IMG/VR virus record: IMGVR_UViG_3300005664_000021
Span: 1-35,372 of that record
Source of the DNA: a virus
Strand: one strand, 5' to 3'
DNA length: 35,372 bases
The notes under the pieces are model-generated. The model searched no databases. It was given only the letters and a program-made list of their open reading frames with translations, and had not been told where the DNA came from. The position numbers and the translations under genes are program-made. Positions 14,488 to 23,080 of this stretch are shown here, one piece after another (position 1 is the first letter of the stretch; every line of letters starts with the position of its first letter).

Positions 14488-16262
14488 GCAATAGCCGCCT
14501 CAATAACCCGCCTTTGACTATTCTGCTTAGCCGTTACCCTATCGACTACTAAGATATTCTGTGCCTGTGATACACTATTATTATAGTTACCGTTGTTCGA
14601 TCTGCTTGTTAGTACGTCATTACCTGCATAGCTTAGTTGAGCAGGTGTAGGCTTTGGAACAGATGCGGAAACAGAGCCGCCTGAGATAGCAGAACCTACG
14701 CCCCCGTCACCACCTGGAAGTCCTGACTTAACTGCAAGTATCTTTTTAACATTGGCTAATCCAGAAGCAACTGCGGCTGCGGATGCGGAAACTCCGAGAG
14801 CTGGGCCGACTACTGGAATCCCTGCCAATGAACTAAAAGCGGCCGTTGCCGATGCGTATGTATTAATAGCCGTTTCAGCTATCGCAGCCGCTTTACCTAT
14901 TTTAGTTTGTTCACCAAATAATTGAGCTAGTGAACCTGTTAACTCTCCCATTACTTGCAAGGTTGCATCCCTTTTCTCAATCTCTATTGCCGCGTCATAT
15001 TCCGCTTTCTTTTCTTTGTATGCTGAAATTGCATCGATTGTTTCCTTATCAAGTTGCTTTCTATCCTCCATCCCCTCGGCAAAGTTTGCAAATATCTCAT
15101 TATCAAGCTCGGCAAGTGCATCGCGCATTGCCATTTCCTCTTTGATAACATTTTGATTTGCATTATAAGCGGCCTCGGCTTTTCTAGCTGCCTCATCTGC
15201 GGCCGTCTTTTCATCTACAGCTAGTTGACGCGCTTTCTCATCTGCCAATTTTTTAGCATCTGCAAGTTCCTTTTCCGTCAATGCACTTTTCTTAGCTGCT
15301 ATCTTTAGTGATGCACTTGATTCAATAGCAATTATCTGCGCCCGTAACTCAGCCTGCTTGTCAAGTAAGGCAGTATCTTCACTTCTAAATGCCAACATTG
15401 CATTAGTAAGTAGTAGCTCCTCATTAAGATCATCAACTTTAAATTTAATCAACTCAGCTTCTTTAGCTTCCGCCTGTATTAATATTTCTTTTTGCTCGGT
15501 TACGCTTTTTGAAGCATCCACGCTTTGAAGTCTTAACTGCTGAATCTCGGCCTCCATCTCAGCAATCTTTACAACATCATCACGATCGCCCTTTCGCACC
15601 TTATCCATCTCCTTAGCTACCTGTAAAGCTCCGGCGGCATTTGCTGCAGCTCCATAATTTCCCGCACCTGTAACAAGTGATTGAAAATACGTCTTTACGC
15701 TTTCTGTCCACAACTTAACGGCCTTTGCCCCGCCCTCTGTTTCAAAGAAAGCGTCTTTAAGTTTGTTAAATGCACCCGTAACCAAAGCAACCGGCCCCGC
15801 AGCCGCTAACATGCCTGCTCCAATTCCCTTCATAGCCCCCTCAACTGATGCACCGTAATTACCGACATTCATCTTATTACGGACATTCTCATCTGAATTA
15901 GCACGAATAGAAGCCGTATTAGCATCTATTTCTTTTATAATCTCTTTATTCCTTTTAACACCCTCGGCAGTAGAAAGATTTAACTTCTGTTGTTCGGCTC
16001 TTAGATTCTTATTACTTAGTGCTAATTTCTGCAAGCTACCAAGTTCCTGAGTTTCTGACTGAGTTAAGTGAACAAGTACCTTTTGATTGTTTTGATACTC
16101 AGTGCTAAGCGATTTCATTTGAGCCTTATTGACTTCTAGCTCTTCGGCTGTTAATCCGGTAGCTTCTTTTAGCCGTGTCATTTGAGCCGTAATGTCAGCT
16201 AACTTCTTTACGACATCTTCCTGTTTGATGTCGAGTTCAATGATGTTAATTTTCTCAGCCAT
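14484..16262 (-). CDS. Tape measure-like tail protein (592 aa)
   Basis: Long, largely helical protein with coiled coils at about residues 5-130 and 215-430, rich in Ala, Glu and Lys. An apolar segment at about 145-165 (GAMKGIGAGMLAAAGPVALVTGAF) and another at about 460-510 (INTYASATAAFSSLAGIPVVGPALG region) follow the usual tape-measure design of coiled coils interrupted by membrane-active stretches. It is short for a tape measure, which would mean a short tail. It is preceded by two large tail genes. An alternative is an internal virion protein of a short-tailed particle. Confidence 0.65.
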   Translation of the reverse strand: MAEKINIIELDIKQEDVVKKLADITAQMTRLKEATGLTAEELEVNKAQMKSLSTEYQNNQKVLVHLTQSETQELGSLQKLALSNKNLRAEQQKLNLSTAEGVKRNKEIIKEIDANTASIRANSDENVRNKMNVGNYGASVEGAMKGIGAGMLAAAGPVALVTGAFNKLKDAFFETEGGAKAVKLWTESVKTYFQSLVTGAGNYGAAANAAGALQVAKEMDKVRKGDRDDVVKIAEMEAEIQQLRLQSVDASKSVTEQKEILIQAEAKEAELIKFKVDDLNEELLLTNAMLAFRSEDTALLDKQAELRAQIIAIESSASLKIAAKKSALTEKELADAKKLADEKARQLAVDEKTAADEAARKAEAAYNANQNVIKEEMAMRDALAELDNEIFANFAEGMEDRKQLDKETIDAISAYKEKKAEYDAAIEIEKRDATLQVMGELTGSLAQLFGEQTKIGKAAAIAETAINTYASATAAFSSLAGIPVVGPALGVSASAAAVASGLANVKKILAVKSGLPGGDGGVGSAISGGSVSASVPKPTPAQLSYAGNDVLTSRSNNGNYNNSVSQAQNILVVDRVTAKQNSQRRVIEAAIA

Positions 16263-16264
16263 TG

Positions 16265-17779
16265 TTACATTTTTATTAATTCAACCGTTGCCGATTTATC
16301 AGTACTATTCAAAAGGTAATCACTTATCTTGTTAATATAGAATAAGCCTCCAAGTTGCTTAATAAATACAGGCTTTAAATTATCAAACTGATAAATATCA
16401 AGTATATTGAACAACATCTTTACAGTATAAGCAACTGGATTTGTAAGCATCTCAGTAATTATATTGTAATCATTTGATGAGTTATAATAAGTTGCAATTA
16501 CTTTACTGTCACCTGAAAGCGTTGTGTAAGGATAGTATGTAACAGTTCCTAATTTAGTATCCAAATACCCTGCCTCTATAATGATGCCAGTTGACAAACT
16601 TGTCGGCCCGTCACATATAAATATAAACTTGTCGAGTGACTTGGTTATTAATCCAATGTAGTCACCTCTAAACCCCATTGCGGGATAAATGTATTGTCGG
16701 TTACTCTTTTCTAATTCATCTGTTAGTATGCAGTACTTATTTGAGGTTGCTGAAACACCGAGCAAATTAACAAAAGGGAATACACTTGCATCGATTTTAA
16801 TCAAATCCTTTTCATAAGGTATGTTTAAGTTATTAGAATCCAAAGTGACCATATTCAAATCCTTACTTGCTCCACTCTCGGCATTGTATCTGATTCTATT
16901 CTTTTGCCCCGTTCCTTCAATCGAATACTTCTTTGATTCGATAGCCATGAGTTTATCGCTCCAATCATAGTAATTAGACTTATCGATAAGATCAAACTTA
17001 CTTATAGTTATTGTGGTTCCAGACATCTTATAGGTCGAGCAGAATATCTTCATCACCTCACGAAACAAATCATAAAACGTATCGGCCTCCCTTGGCTTTG
17101 CACTTACTACACTCACCGTTGGAGATGCAAATGTATTTGCTAAATAACATGATGACATTAATAATCTTAAATCTAAGAAGTATGAATCCGTCATTAAATC
17201 GCCTGCAAAGGTAACCCCGTGCAAGGCTGAGTATCTCGAAAATAAATACTTAACATAAACAGACAATGAGGACTTATACCAATCGTTTCTAAAGTCGCCA
17301 GTGGATACCAAGTGAGCTAAGGTGGTGTCATTCAGGATATAATCAAGTCGATAATTAGTCGTTCCGTTTATTAGGTTTTGAGTAAATGCAGATGGTAGCC
17401 CAAAGGATACTTCCTGAGTTAATGAAGCTAAAGTGACCGACTTCATATCATCAATCAATGACTTGTTGCCAATTACCTGCACGGTGTAAAAACCATCGTC
17501 ACTATCTGAGATGTAGCCCTTTCCTCCATCTACTATTAGAATACCATCTGAATAAATATCAATATCGAAATTATCGTAAGGTGTTGTACTTAATGATGAC
17601 GGATTATTTGAGAATCCAAATATCATTTCATTTCCCTCACGTGGTATCTGAAAGCTATTCGTATAATTAACTGAACGGTTGCTAATATCGGATATATCGA
17701 AGTTTGTTAAGTTATATCCAATAACCGTGTCCTTAGATATATTCACCTTAACCCCATTTATCTTTATCTCTAAGCTCAT
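16265..17779 (-). CDS. Tail protein, distal/hub-like (504 aa)
   Basis: Starts with two short beta-strands (LEIKINGVKVNISKDTVIGY) and a segment with DISNRSVNYTNSFQIP, a pattern I associate with baseplate or distal tail proteins of Bacteroidota phages and prophages, where a folded N-terminal domain with NR(S/T)--YT--F-IP recurs. The remainder is beta-rich with many Asp, Ser and Tyr. It overlaps the upstream 489-aa gene by 4 bases and precedes the tape measure-like gene by 2, so all three are one tail block. The exact tail role is not determined. Confidence 0.55.
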   Translation of the reverse strand: MSLEIKINGVKVNISKDTVIGYNLTNFDISDISNRSVNYTNSFQIPREGNEMIFGFSNNPSSLSTTPYDNFDIDIYSDGILIVDGGKGYISDSDDGFYTVQVIGNKSLIDDMKSVTLASLTQEVSFGLPSAFTQNLINGTTNYRLDYILNDTTLAHLVSTGDFRNDWYKSSLSVYVKYLFSRYSALHGVTFAGDLMTDSYFLDLRLLMSSCYLANTFASPTVSVVSAKPREADTFYDLFREVMKIFCSTYKMSGTTITISKFDLIDKSNYYDWSDKLMAIESKKYSIEGTGQKNRIRYNAESGASKDLNMVTLDSNNLNIPYEKDLIKIDASVFPFVNLLGVSATSNKYCILTDELEKSNRQYIYPAMGFRGDYIGLITKSLDKFIFICDGPTSLSTGIIIEAGYLDTKLGTVTYYPYTTLSGDSKVIATYYNSSNDYNIITEMLTNPVAYTVKMLFNILDIYQFDNLKPVFIKQLGGLFYINKISDYLLNSTDKSATVELIKM

Positions 17780-19245
17780 AGTCTTTGTGTATAAAGTTCA
17801 GGAAGTACCAAAGTGCAACTGAAGTTATCAAAGTTGTTTTTCTCTCTTATCGACTGCGATCCTTCAACTTCTACTAAAGTCCAAAGTGCTTCTGAATCGG
17901 TATCACCTGCCGAACCGCTCCAAAGATACACAGCCGGCGAAGTGAATATATCCATTAATGCTAACTGATCTTCTTTCGATACGTTTTCAGAGGTTACAAT
18001 CATTCTACTGTAAGCATCCTTATATCCAATGTTAAACGCGCGAGCCTGTTGACCTGCCATTGAATCGAATGAGTTTAACAAACTGCCTATCTTTGATTGA
18101 TTCTGTGACGTGGAAAAGTACTTATTGAATAACCAAAACTTATAATAACCTTGATTGCTTAGATAACGGATATACTTACCGCCGCAACTGCTATCCTTAG
18201 TATCAATTTCAAACGTACCATCTTCAACAGATAAGTAAAACTCATTTACCGTAAGAGTGCAATTTATCACAGTACCTAGATTATTTTTAAGAATCCAAAA
18301 CTTAGCCGTTCCTGTGTATAAAGCTACAAACGAAATTCGATTATTACCATCTGCTAATACGACTGATTGACTACCAACTCCAGATACATCCAGTATAAAG
18401 TTAGGAACTAATCCCGATATAACATTCAAGTCAATATTCAAGATATATTCCTGACCGGCTACAACTGCAAAACTATTTGATTCAGCTCTTGTGATTGATA
18501 GACCACTGTAAACACATGATGTTATATCTTCGCCTGATGATGTGAATGTAGTGAAACTTATGTTAGTCCATGATGTTATTACCTTTGTAGCATCATCTGT
18601 GACCACTACATTATGAATGCCTTTGCTTACAATGTAGGGTATGAAATCAAGTATATTTATTGCTGCAAGTCCTGTAACTTCATCTATAAAGGCAGTATTT
18701 GCCCACTTGCCATCAACTGCAAGCCATTGAGATAAAGGATTGGGGCCAGTCCACCAATACAATTCACATGGATAACCGGCAAAGTAATGAAAGCGATCTG
18801 AGTTAATCCTATCATATAGCTTTTGCATGGTTGCCCCATAAGCATTTCCGATCTGATTTACTCCGTGCGATAATAATGTAGTGACGTATTCGGTATCTGT
18901 TGAAACACCATCTTCAAGACCGTTTACAGTTATCAACTGACTTTTAACCAATGTACTTAATGAAGCACTTATTGCATCTAGTACAGTCTTATGATAGAAG
19001 CTATTATGGAAGTACTTTAGTATATCGGTTAGATTAAGTTCATACGTGTAAATATCAGGCGTTGCACCCGTATTCTTATTTGTTTCAATACCATTGAACG
19101 TATAAGCCCCGATAGTTACAGTCGAAGTAATTACCTTTGTATCTGTTGTCGGTTGAAAAGTCCAAATTAACTTAGTGGGATTGTGAACACTGATTAAGAA
19201 GCGCGAACCCTCCCAAGGATTCTGAGTTATTGTTAAGGTTGCCAT
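17776..19245 (-). CDS. Large tail/virion structural protein (489 aa)
   Basis: Beta-rich protein dense in Thr, Ser, Tyr and Asn, without signal or TM segments. The N-terminus TLTITQNPWEGSRFLISVHNPTKLIWTF looks like a small beta domain. The central part carries a possible carbohydrate-binding-type sandwich (about 215-340: Ser/Thr-rich strands with an EYILNIDL segment). It overlaps the 155-aa gene by 13 bases and the 504-aa gene by 4. Likely a tail or baseplate protein by position. Confidence 0.5.
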   Translation of the reverse strand: MATLTITQNPWEGSRFLISVHNPTKLIWTFQPTTDTKVITSTVTIGAYTFNGIETNKNTGATPDIYTYELNLTDILKYFHNSFYHKTVLDAISASLSTLVKSQLITVNGLEDGVSTDTEYVTTLLSHGVNQIGNAYGATMQKLYDRINSDRFHYFAGYPCELYWWTGPNPLSQWLAVDGKWANTAFIDEVTGLAAINILDFIPYIVSKGIHNVVVTDDATKVITSWTNISFTTFTSSGEDITSCVYSGLSITRAESNSFAVVAGQEYILNIDLNVISGLVPNFILDVSGVGSQSVVLADGNNRISFVALYTGTAKFWILKNNLGTVINCTLTVNEFYLSVEDGTFEIDTKDSSCGGKYIRYLSNQGYYKFWLFNKYFSTSQNQSKIGSLLNSFDSMAGQQARAFNIGYKDAYSRMIVTSENVSKEDQLALMDIFTSPAVYLWSGSAGDTDSEALWTLVEVEGSQSIREKNNFDNFSCTLVLPELYTQRL

Positions 19246-19700
19246 ATCTTTAAAATATCCGAATTAATTAATTCTGTTTGACGTGCTATTAACTTATTGC
19301 TTATGCCTTCAATCCACTTGTCATTAACAATATCTGAAATAACACCGCCTGAGTTATAAGTGTTTGGTACTTTAATTCCTTCGCGTACAATCTTCCAAGC
19401 TGCTGCATAAGGATTTACCGATATGCCTTTATCCTTTACCCACTGTTCTAAGATATGTCCAAGGCTTCGAGCCTGTTTAGTAGTCTGCTCTGCATTAGGT
19501 CGCCTGCCATATTGCATATAGTAGCTATGAGATGAACCCAGTAACCGTGCTTTGATAACTCCCGTTTGCTCTTCAATGACTACTTCTAAATCCTGTTCAA
19601 ATTTACCTGAAGCTTTTAAACCTTTTTCACGATAGGAATTAGCGACCATATCTTTAGTCGCGTTCATTTCATCTGTTATAAGGTCAATAAGTGTCTTCAT
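19233..19700 (-). CDS. gp10-like head-tail/tail completion protein (155 aa)
   Basis: Helical N-terminus, then SSHSYYMQYGRRPNAEQTTK and PYAAAWKIVREGIKVPN. A central (Y/H)-x-x-(Y/F)-x-(E/Q)-x-G-R--P box followed by a helix of basic and acidic residues is characteristic of HK97 gp10-like neck/tail completion proteins. A YGRRPN segment with a following A-KI-R-G is usual in Bacteroidota versions. It overlaps both neighbours by 1 to 13 bases. Confidence 0.6.
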   Translation of the reverse strand: MKTLIDLITDEMNATKDMVANSYREKGLKASGKFEQDLEVVIEEQTGVIKARLLGSSHSYYMQYGRRPNAEQTTKQARSLGHILEQWVKDKGISVNPYAAAWKIVREGIKVPNTYNSGGVISDIVNDKWIEGISNKLIARQTELINSDILKIWQP

Positions 19701-20170
19701 TAGTAGTCAATATCATGTTGAATAACTACATCGCAGGAAATAAAGTCAATGTTTTCGTCTGTTTGGTTTATAGCATCTGACATTCTAAGTGAAATAAGTT
19801 CTAACTCACCACCGCAAATAACAGCCTCAACATATGCTAACATGAGTAAGCGCATTTCATAAAGTCTTCGATCATACTTCTGTTGGTATGTTTCATCTAA
19901 CTCGGCTTTGTAACCGGTTAACTCTTCATCAACATCAATATCAAACTTACGGCCGAGCCAAATAGTAGTCGAAGTTGAAAACCTACTAACTCTATTGCCT
20001 GACCAAATGCCAACTGACGAATCGACTAAAGGAAATAGGGCAACTATCACAGCCCCGTCTGTTAAATCTTTGTTATGCAAATCGTAGTTAATGAACTGCC
20101 TAGCTCCGTAAAGTAAAGTATAGCCTAGTAAAGTTGCCTGAGTTTTGAACTTAGATACTATGTCAATCAT
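19700..20170 (-). CDS. Neck or tail-terminator-like protein (156 aa)
   Basis: An alpha/beta protein with ALFPLVDSS, then a strand pair and the helix YDRRLYEMRLLMLAYVEAV, ending in a strand ISCDVVIQHDIDY. The layout of strand, long helix and terminal strand is seen in tail terminators such as lambda gpU, and it is encoded directly upstream of a gp10-like gene as expected. Identification is by position and pattern only. A promoter at 20187-20219 lies just upstream, so it begins a separate transcription unit. Confidence 0.55.
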   Translation of the reverse strand: MIDIVSKFKTQATLLGYTLLYGARQFINYDLHNKDLTDGAVIVALFPLVDSSVGIWSGNRVSRFSTSTTIWLGRKFDIDVDEELTGYKAELDETYQQKYDRRLYEMRLLMLAYVEAVICGGELELISLRMSDAINQTDENIDFISCDVVIQHDIDY

Positions 20171-20186
20171 AATAATTGCTTTTATG

Positions 20187-20219
20187 CAAATTTAATTATA
20201 ATTAACAATACAAAGCAAA
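20187..20219 (-). promoter_or_regulatory. Bacteroidota-type promoter upstream of the tail gene block
   Basis: On the minus strand, TTTG (complement of 20216-20219), a 21-nt spacer and TAAATTTG (complement of 20187-20194) match the phylum consensus. It would start a transcript at about 20180 for the gene starting at 20170. It follows the terminator at 20245-20281, so it separates the packaging genes from the tail and head genes. Confidence 0.65.
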
Positions 20220-20244
20220 TTATTTATAATTAATCTTAATAATG

Positions 20245-20281
20245 AAAAAGGGCGGCAGTCTGGTTAACTACAACGCCCTTT
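20245..20281 (-). terminator. Intrinsic terminator of the packaging transcript
   Basis: On the minus strand an 8-bp stem AAAGGGCG/CGCCCTTT with a 19-nt loop is followed directly by a T-run (TTTTTCATT). It lies 25 bases past the stop of the 36-aa membrane gene and ends the terS-terL transcript. Confidence 0.75.
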
Positions 20282-20305
20282 AAGTGTAAAAATGAATCGC
20301 TTCTT

Positions 20306-20416
20306 TTAATCCGACTTATACATATCATCAACATCCCATAAGGCGATAGCTAAGACTACTATCAATCCAATGAATGCAAATATCCCGACTATTATAGAAA
20401 GTATTATTGTTATCAT
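20306..20416 (-). CDS. Tiny membrane protein (36 aa)
   Basis: One strong hydrophobic helix of about 24 residues from Ile2 to Ala25, then WDVDDMYKSD. A consensus promoter ends 4 bases before its ATG (20421-20451), and a terminator follows its stop, so it forms its own small transcription unit. Role unknown; single-TM peptides in such units can be holin-like or membrane-stress factors. Confidence 0.5.
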   Translation of the reverse strand: MITIILSIIVGIFAFIGLIVVLAIALWDVDDMYKSD

Positions 20417-20420
20417 TTGA

Positions 20421-20451
20421 CAAATATATAAACTATCTTATTAAGAATCAA
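20421..20451 (-). promoter_or_regulatory. Bacteroidota-type promoter abutting the 36-aa gene
   Basis: On the minus strand TTG (complement of 20449-20451), a 20-nt spacer and TATATTTG (complement of 20421-20428) match the phylum consensus. The -7 element ends only 4 bases before the ATG at 20416, so the transcript would start at or next to the start codon (leaderless or nearly so). Confidence 0.7.
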
Positions 20452-20457
20452 TATAAA

Positions 20458-20994
20458 TTAATGATGCTTAGCACTATAAATCTTTCGTAACCTGTCTTCA
20501 TATTCATACGTTACTTTGTTTAATTTAAGCTTTGTATATATCATGTTAAACGGCAAGGCTTCGATAGCGTCATACTTCAATGGGTCGCCACCTGCCAAGC
20601 GGTCAATAGTTGTAAATACCCCAAACTCTGAAAAGGTATCAATGCCGGCAGCCTCTTCCTCTCCACTCGGTGCAATGTAAAGCGTCTTTAATATCTCTTC
20701 AATATCTTTGACCTCATTTTGAATCCAATTGTAGAATGCAAATACCTCATGCCAATATCTTTGCTTTACTTTCTTACCCATTACGAATTCGCAGATGTAA
20801 TCCATTTCAGGCAGGTTAATCTCTTTGTTAAACAACATAAGAAGCTCCATAACCTTTCCGTACTTCATTTCGCGTAAAGGCTCAACTCCGAATGAGTTAG
20901 GAGTTATTAACAGACCTGTTGTGATATAGAAGTTTATATCATCTATTTCGAGCTTGTCGAGATCGGCAAACTTACAGTTATTAAATTCTATCAT
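20458..20994 (-). CDS. Hypothetical packaging-module protein, possible assembly chaperone (178 aa)
   Basis: Mostly helical soluble protein. The C-terminal part (IDTFSEFGVFTTIDRLAGGD--KYD-IEALPFNMIYTKLKLNKV) resembles phage proteins of the tail-assembly-chaperone type. They usually precede the tape measure gene, but here it follows terL with a 4-base overlap. I cannot confirm the family. It could instead be a terminase accessory or head-completion protein. Confidence 0.45.
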   Translation of the reverse strand: MIEFNNCKFADLDKLEIDDINFYITTGLLITPNSFGVEPLREMKYGKVMELLMLFNKEINLPEMDYICEFVMGKKVKQRYWHEVFAFYNWIQNEVKDIEEILKTLYIAPSGEEEAAGIDTFSEFGVFTTIDRLAGGDPLKYDAIEALPFNMIYTKLKLNKVTYEYEDRLRKIYSAKHH

Positions 20995-22298
20995 CTTGCT
21001 CCGGCTAGTTTGGTTGGTACTCTGTTAAGATTCAATTCGTAATACATTCGCATTATAAATACATCGAGCCAGTCAGGCGATCGACCTATAATCTCTTTTA
21101 TCTTTTCCTTTGGTAATATACGTAACTTATTATCTTTATCAACATCGTACGTTTTTAACATACTTAACTCTTCCCTTATTTTTTCAATCTCTGAATCCGG
21201 AAGATCACATTGAATAAAAATATCAGAAGCAAGTTCAGCAAGTTTATAACCGCATTCAGTTTTTAAATTCTGATAAACCGGATTATTAGGCTTTGAGTTA
21301 TTAACAAAACCTTTGCATCTCAACTCATCAACAATACCACCACCAACTCCATCTTCATCGCAAAGGATATCGCTAATCCCTATTTTATGTTTTGTTCTTA
21401 ATGCTTGTATAGAGTTTTTAATATCAACAGTTGATGAAATATTAAAGGCAATGTATTCAATTAACCTTAACCCCTCCCATACAGTTATAATAGCGCGGTC
21501 ACTACCATAACGGGCAATATCAGAAATAATACGCTTCCTTCCGATTGTTACAAAGTCATTACTAAATATATTGTTAATTGTTTCAATATCTATTAAGGTA
21601 GTCGGATCGTCTTCATAGTCCCAATTACCGTCCATTAGACGCGCCTTAGTTGACTTATCCTTTATACCTGCTAACTGATTACCATATTCTTTTTCGGTAA
21701 ATGGATTATCTTTATAAAGGCTTTGAATAAAGCATACATCATCTGGAAGTGATCCGTTTTTATAAGGTATGTAAAAGTTAGTATAAGTCCAGTTTCTTTT
21801 CGGGTTTCCCGTTAATGCTATCGTTGCTTTAACTCCGAGCTTATCGTTCATGTGACGGCCTATCCTTGTTTTCAATACATCATAAGCAAGGAAATGAATC
21901 TCTCCGCACTCTTCAATTGCCCCGTCTGTATATTCAACAGATCCGAACCGTTCATAAAGCGGATCAGATGGAAGGTAAGCAACATCTAACAGATCAATAC
22001 GGGAACCATTAGTAAACTCGATATAGTTGTATTGTCCGTTTAACTTCCAAAGTGATTGCGGTATGTTATGCCATTTACATACCTTGCACCAAGTAAGGTA
22101 AGTACTCGACATAAGACGCTTCAATTGTTCGCGCGCAATGAATGTTTTATAACCCGGATAAAGTAAGCAGTTTATTAATCGAGTTTCGCAAAGCCACCAA
22201 GATTTACCGCCTCCGGCTCCGCCACCAAAGAATACGACTGAGAATTTTTTGAGTGCCTCATTCGCTAGGTGTTGCTTCCATGTTGGTTGCAGGGTCAT
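20991..22298 (-). CDS. terL: Terminase large subunit (435 aa)
   Basis: ATPase domain first: Walker A GGGAGGGKS at residues 25-33 and Walker B region EYTDGAIEECGE at 122-133 (D125, E129/E130), with a TGNP coupling element at 163-166. The nuclease domain follows with acidic residues at D260 (SDIARYGSD), D314/D316 (CDEDGVGGG) and D409 (SPDWLD). The length is normal for this family. It packages DNA into proheads and cuts concatemers. It overlaps terS by 41 bases and the next gene by 4. Confidence 0.95.
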   Translation of the reverse strand: MTLQPTWKQHLANEALKKFSVVFFGGGAGGGKSWWLCETRLINCLLYPGYKTFIAREQLKRLMSSTYLTWCKVCKWHNIPQSLWKLNGQYNYIEFTNGSRIDLLDVAYLPSDPLYERFGSVEYTDGAIEECGEIHFLAYDVLKTRIGRHMNDKLGVKATIALTGNPKRNWTYTNFYIPYKNGSLPDDVCFIQSLYKDNPFTEKEYGNQLAGIKDKSTKARLMDGNWDYEDDPTTLIDIETINNIFSNDFVTIGRKRIISDIARYGSDRAIITVWEGLRLIEYIAFNISSTVDIKNSIQALRTKHKIGISDILCDEDGVGGGIVDELRCKGFVNNSKPNNPVYQNLKTECGYKLAELASDIFIQCDLPDSEIEKIREELSMLKTYDVDKDNKLRILPKEKIKEIIGRSPDWLDVFIMRMYYELNLNRVPTKLAGAR

Positions 22299-22572
22299 TT
22301 GGTATGATGTAGTTTATTTTTGTGATTGCAATGGATTGGTCATTTGAAGTAATATCAGTTTTCTTAGGTAACACATAAGTAAACAACTTAGAACACGCAT
22401 CGAGATACTTGCCAGGATCATTCTCTTTAACTTCCTGTAAAGCCTCTTTAATATTATCGACCTGACCAAGCAGAACCTGCTCAAGTAGTTCCTTAGCTTC
22501 TTTGGTAGTTCTTGAAACCGCCCCGACTGGTTTACCTGCCGGATTACCTGATTCACCTTTCTTGAATGGCAT
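22258..22572 (-). CDS. terS: Terminase small subunit-like protein (104 aa)
   Basis: Starts MPFKKGESGNPAGKPVGAVSRT, the DUF5681-like basic N-terminus common in phage small terminases and their homologues (FKKG-SGNP-GRP-G). A helix for oligomerisation (about 25-70) follows. It overlaps terL, as small and large terminase genes usually do. It recognises phage DNA and hands it to TerL. A consensus promoter lies 24 bases upstream of the start (22596-22627). Confidence 0.75.
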   Translation of the reverse strand: MPFKKGESGNPAGKPVGAVSRTTKEAKELLEQVLLGQVDNIKEALQEVKENDPGKYLDACSKLFTYVLPKKTDITSNDQSIAITKINYIIPNDPATNMEATPSE

Positions 22573-22595
22573 TGAATTATATTGTAATTTTCAGT

Positions 22596-22627
22596 CAAAG
22601 TTAAGTTAAATTTGCATAGGTGCAAAA
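22596..22627 (-). promoter_or_regulatory. Late promoter for terS and the packaging genes
   Basis: On the minus strand TTTTG (complement of 22623-22627), a 19-nt spacer and TAACTTTG (complement of 22596-22603) fit the Bacteroidota consensus closely. It faces the repeat cluster and the rightward leader, giving a divergent control region. Confidence 0.75.
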
Positions 22628-22638
22628 TAAATCTTCAT

Positions 22639-22920
22639 AGCTTACCACTGTAACTGATATTTTTTTTCGCCAGTAAGCTGACAAAGGCTTATAAACATTG
22701 AGAAAGCTTACCCGTAACTGGATTTTTACATAAATTAGTTTTTTTTATCATATAGAATCTTAGAATATAATACTACAATACTAATTTATATATGATTTAT
22801 ATAATCTCAGTAAGCTTTCTCAATGGTAGTAAGGGTTTATCAGCTTACTGGTTTAAATTATTTCAGTTTGCACTCAGTAAGCTATTCAATGTTTATAGTA
22901 CTTTAAATGCTTACAGTAAA
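22639..22920. repeat. Cluster of CAGTAAGCT-type repeats; candidate origin or operator region
   Basis: Perfect CAGTAAGCT occurs at 22671, 22808 and 22875, and its complement AGCTTACTG at 22842-22850. Partial copies sit at 22639 (AGCTTACC), 22704-22711 and 22909-22919. A 16-bp perfect inverted repeat (CATTGAGAAAGCTTAC at 22696-22711 against GTAAGCTTTCTCAATG at 22810-22825) spans about 100 bases of very A+T-rich DNA. A second repeat, AGCTTACC...GTAACTG, occurs at 22639-22657 and 22705-22720. Iterons beside an A+T-rich stretch upstream of a primase-helicase gene are the usual form of a phage origin. Repressor operators are the alternative. No gene is seen in 22573-23096. Confidence 0.6.
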
Positions 22921-22959
22921 TAATTAAAGAAAGATGATATTAATTAGAAAAATATTTTA

Positions 22960-22967
22960 TATCTTTG
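22960..22967 (+). promoter_or_regulatory. Promoter -7 element for the primase-helicase transcript
   Basis: TATCTTTG matches TAnnTTTG. The -33 region is weak, with no TTG at 19-21 bases upstream, so activation by a protein bound to the adjacent repeats is possible. The predicted transcription start (about 22972-22976) falls just before the first paired base of the structured leader at 22978. Confidence 0.55.
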
Positions 22968-22977
22968 TAATTCAATC

Positions 22978-23080
22978 AGCACCACTCATGTATAATAATA
23001 AAGATTTTTAGCTCATTAGATCGGATAACGATACTCGCCTCGGGTGGTGCTTAGGCTTATTGTGTCCGGTCTTTTGAGCT
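22978..23080 (+). ncRNA. Structured 5' leader with crossing stems (pseudoknot or switch)
   Basis: Stem P1 is 10 bp: AGCACCACTC (22978-22987) with GGGTGGTGCT (23042-23051), one G-U. Stem P2 has 16 pairs in two blocks of 6 and 10 around two T-T mismatches: 23010-23027 with 23063-23080. The 5' strand of P2 lies in the loop of P1, and the 3' strand of P1 lies in the loop of P2, so the stems cross. Linkers are 22, 14 and 11 nt. Either both form as an H-type pseudoknot or they are alternatives in a switch. It ends 16 bases before the primase-helicase ATG. No known class is recognised. Confidence 0.6.
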
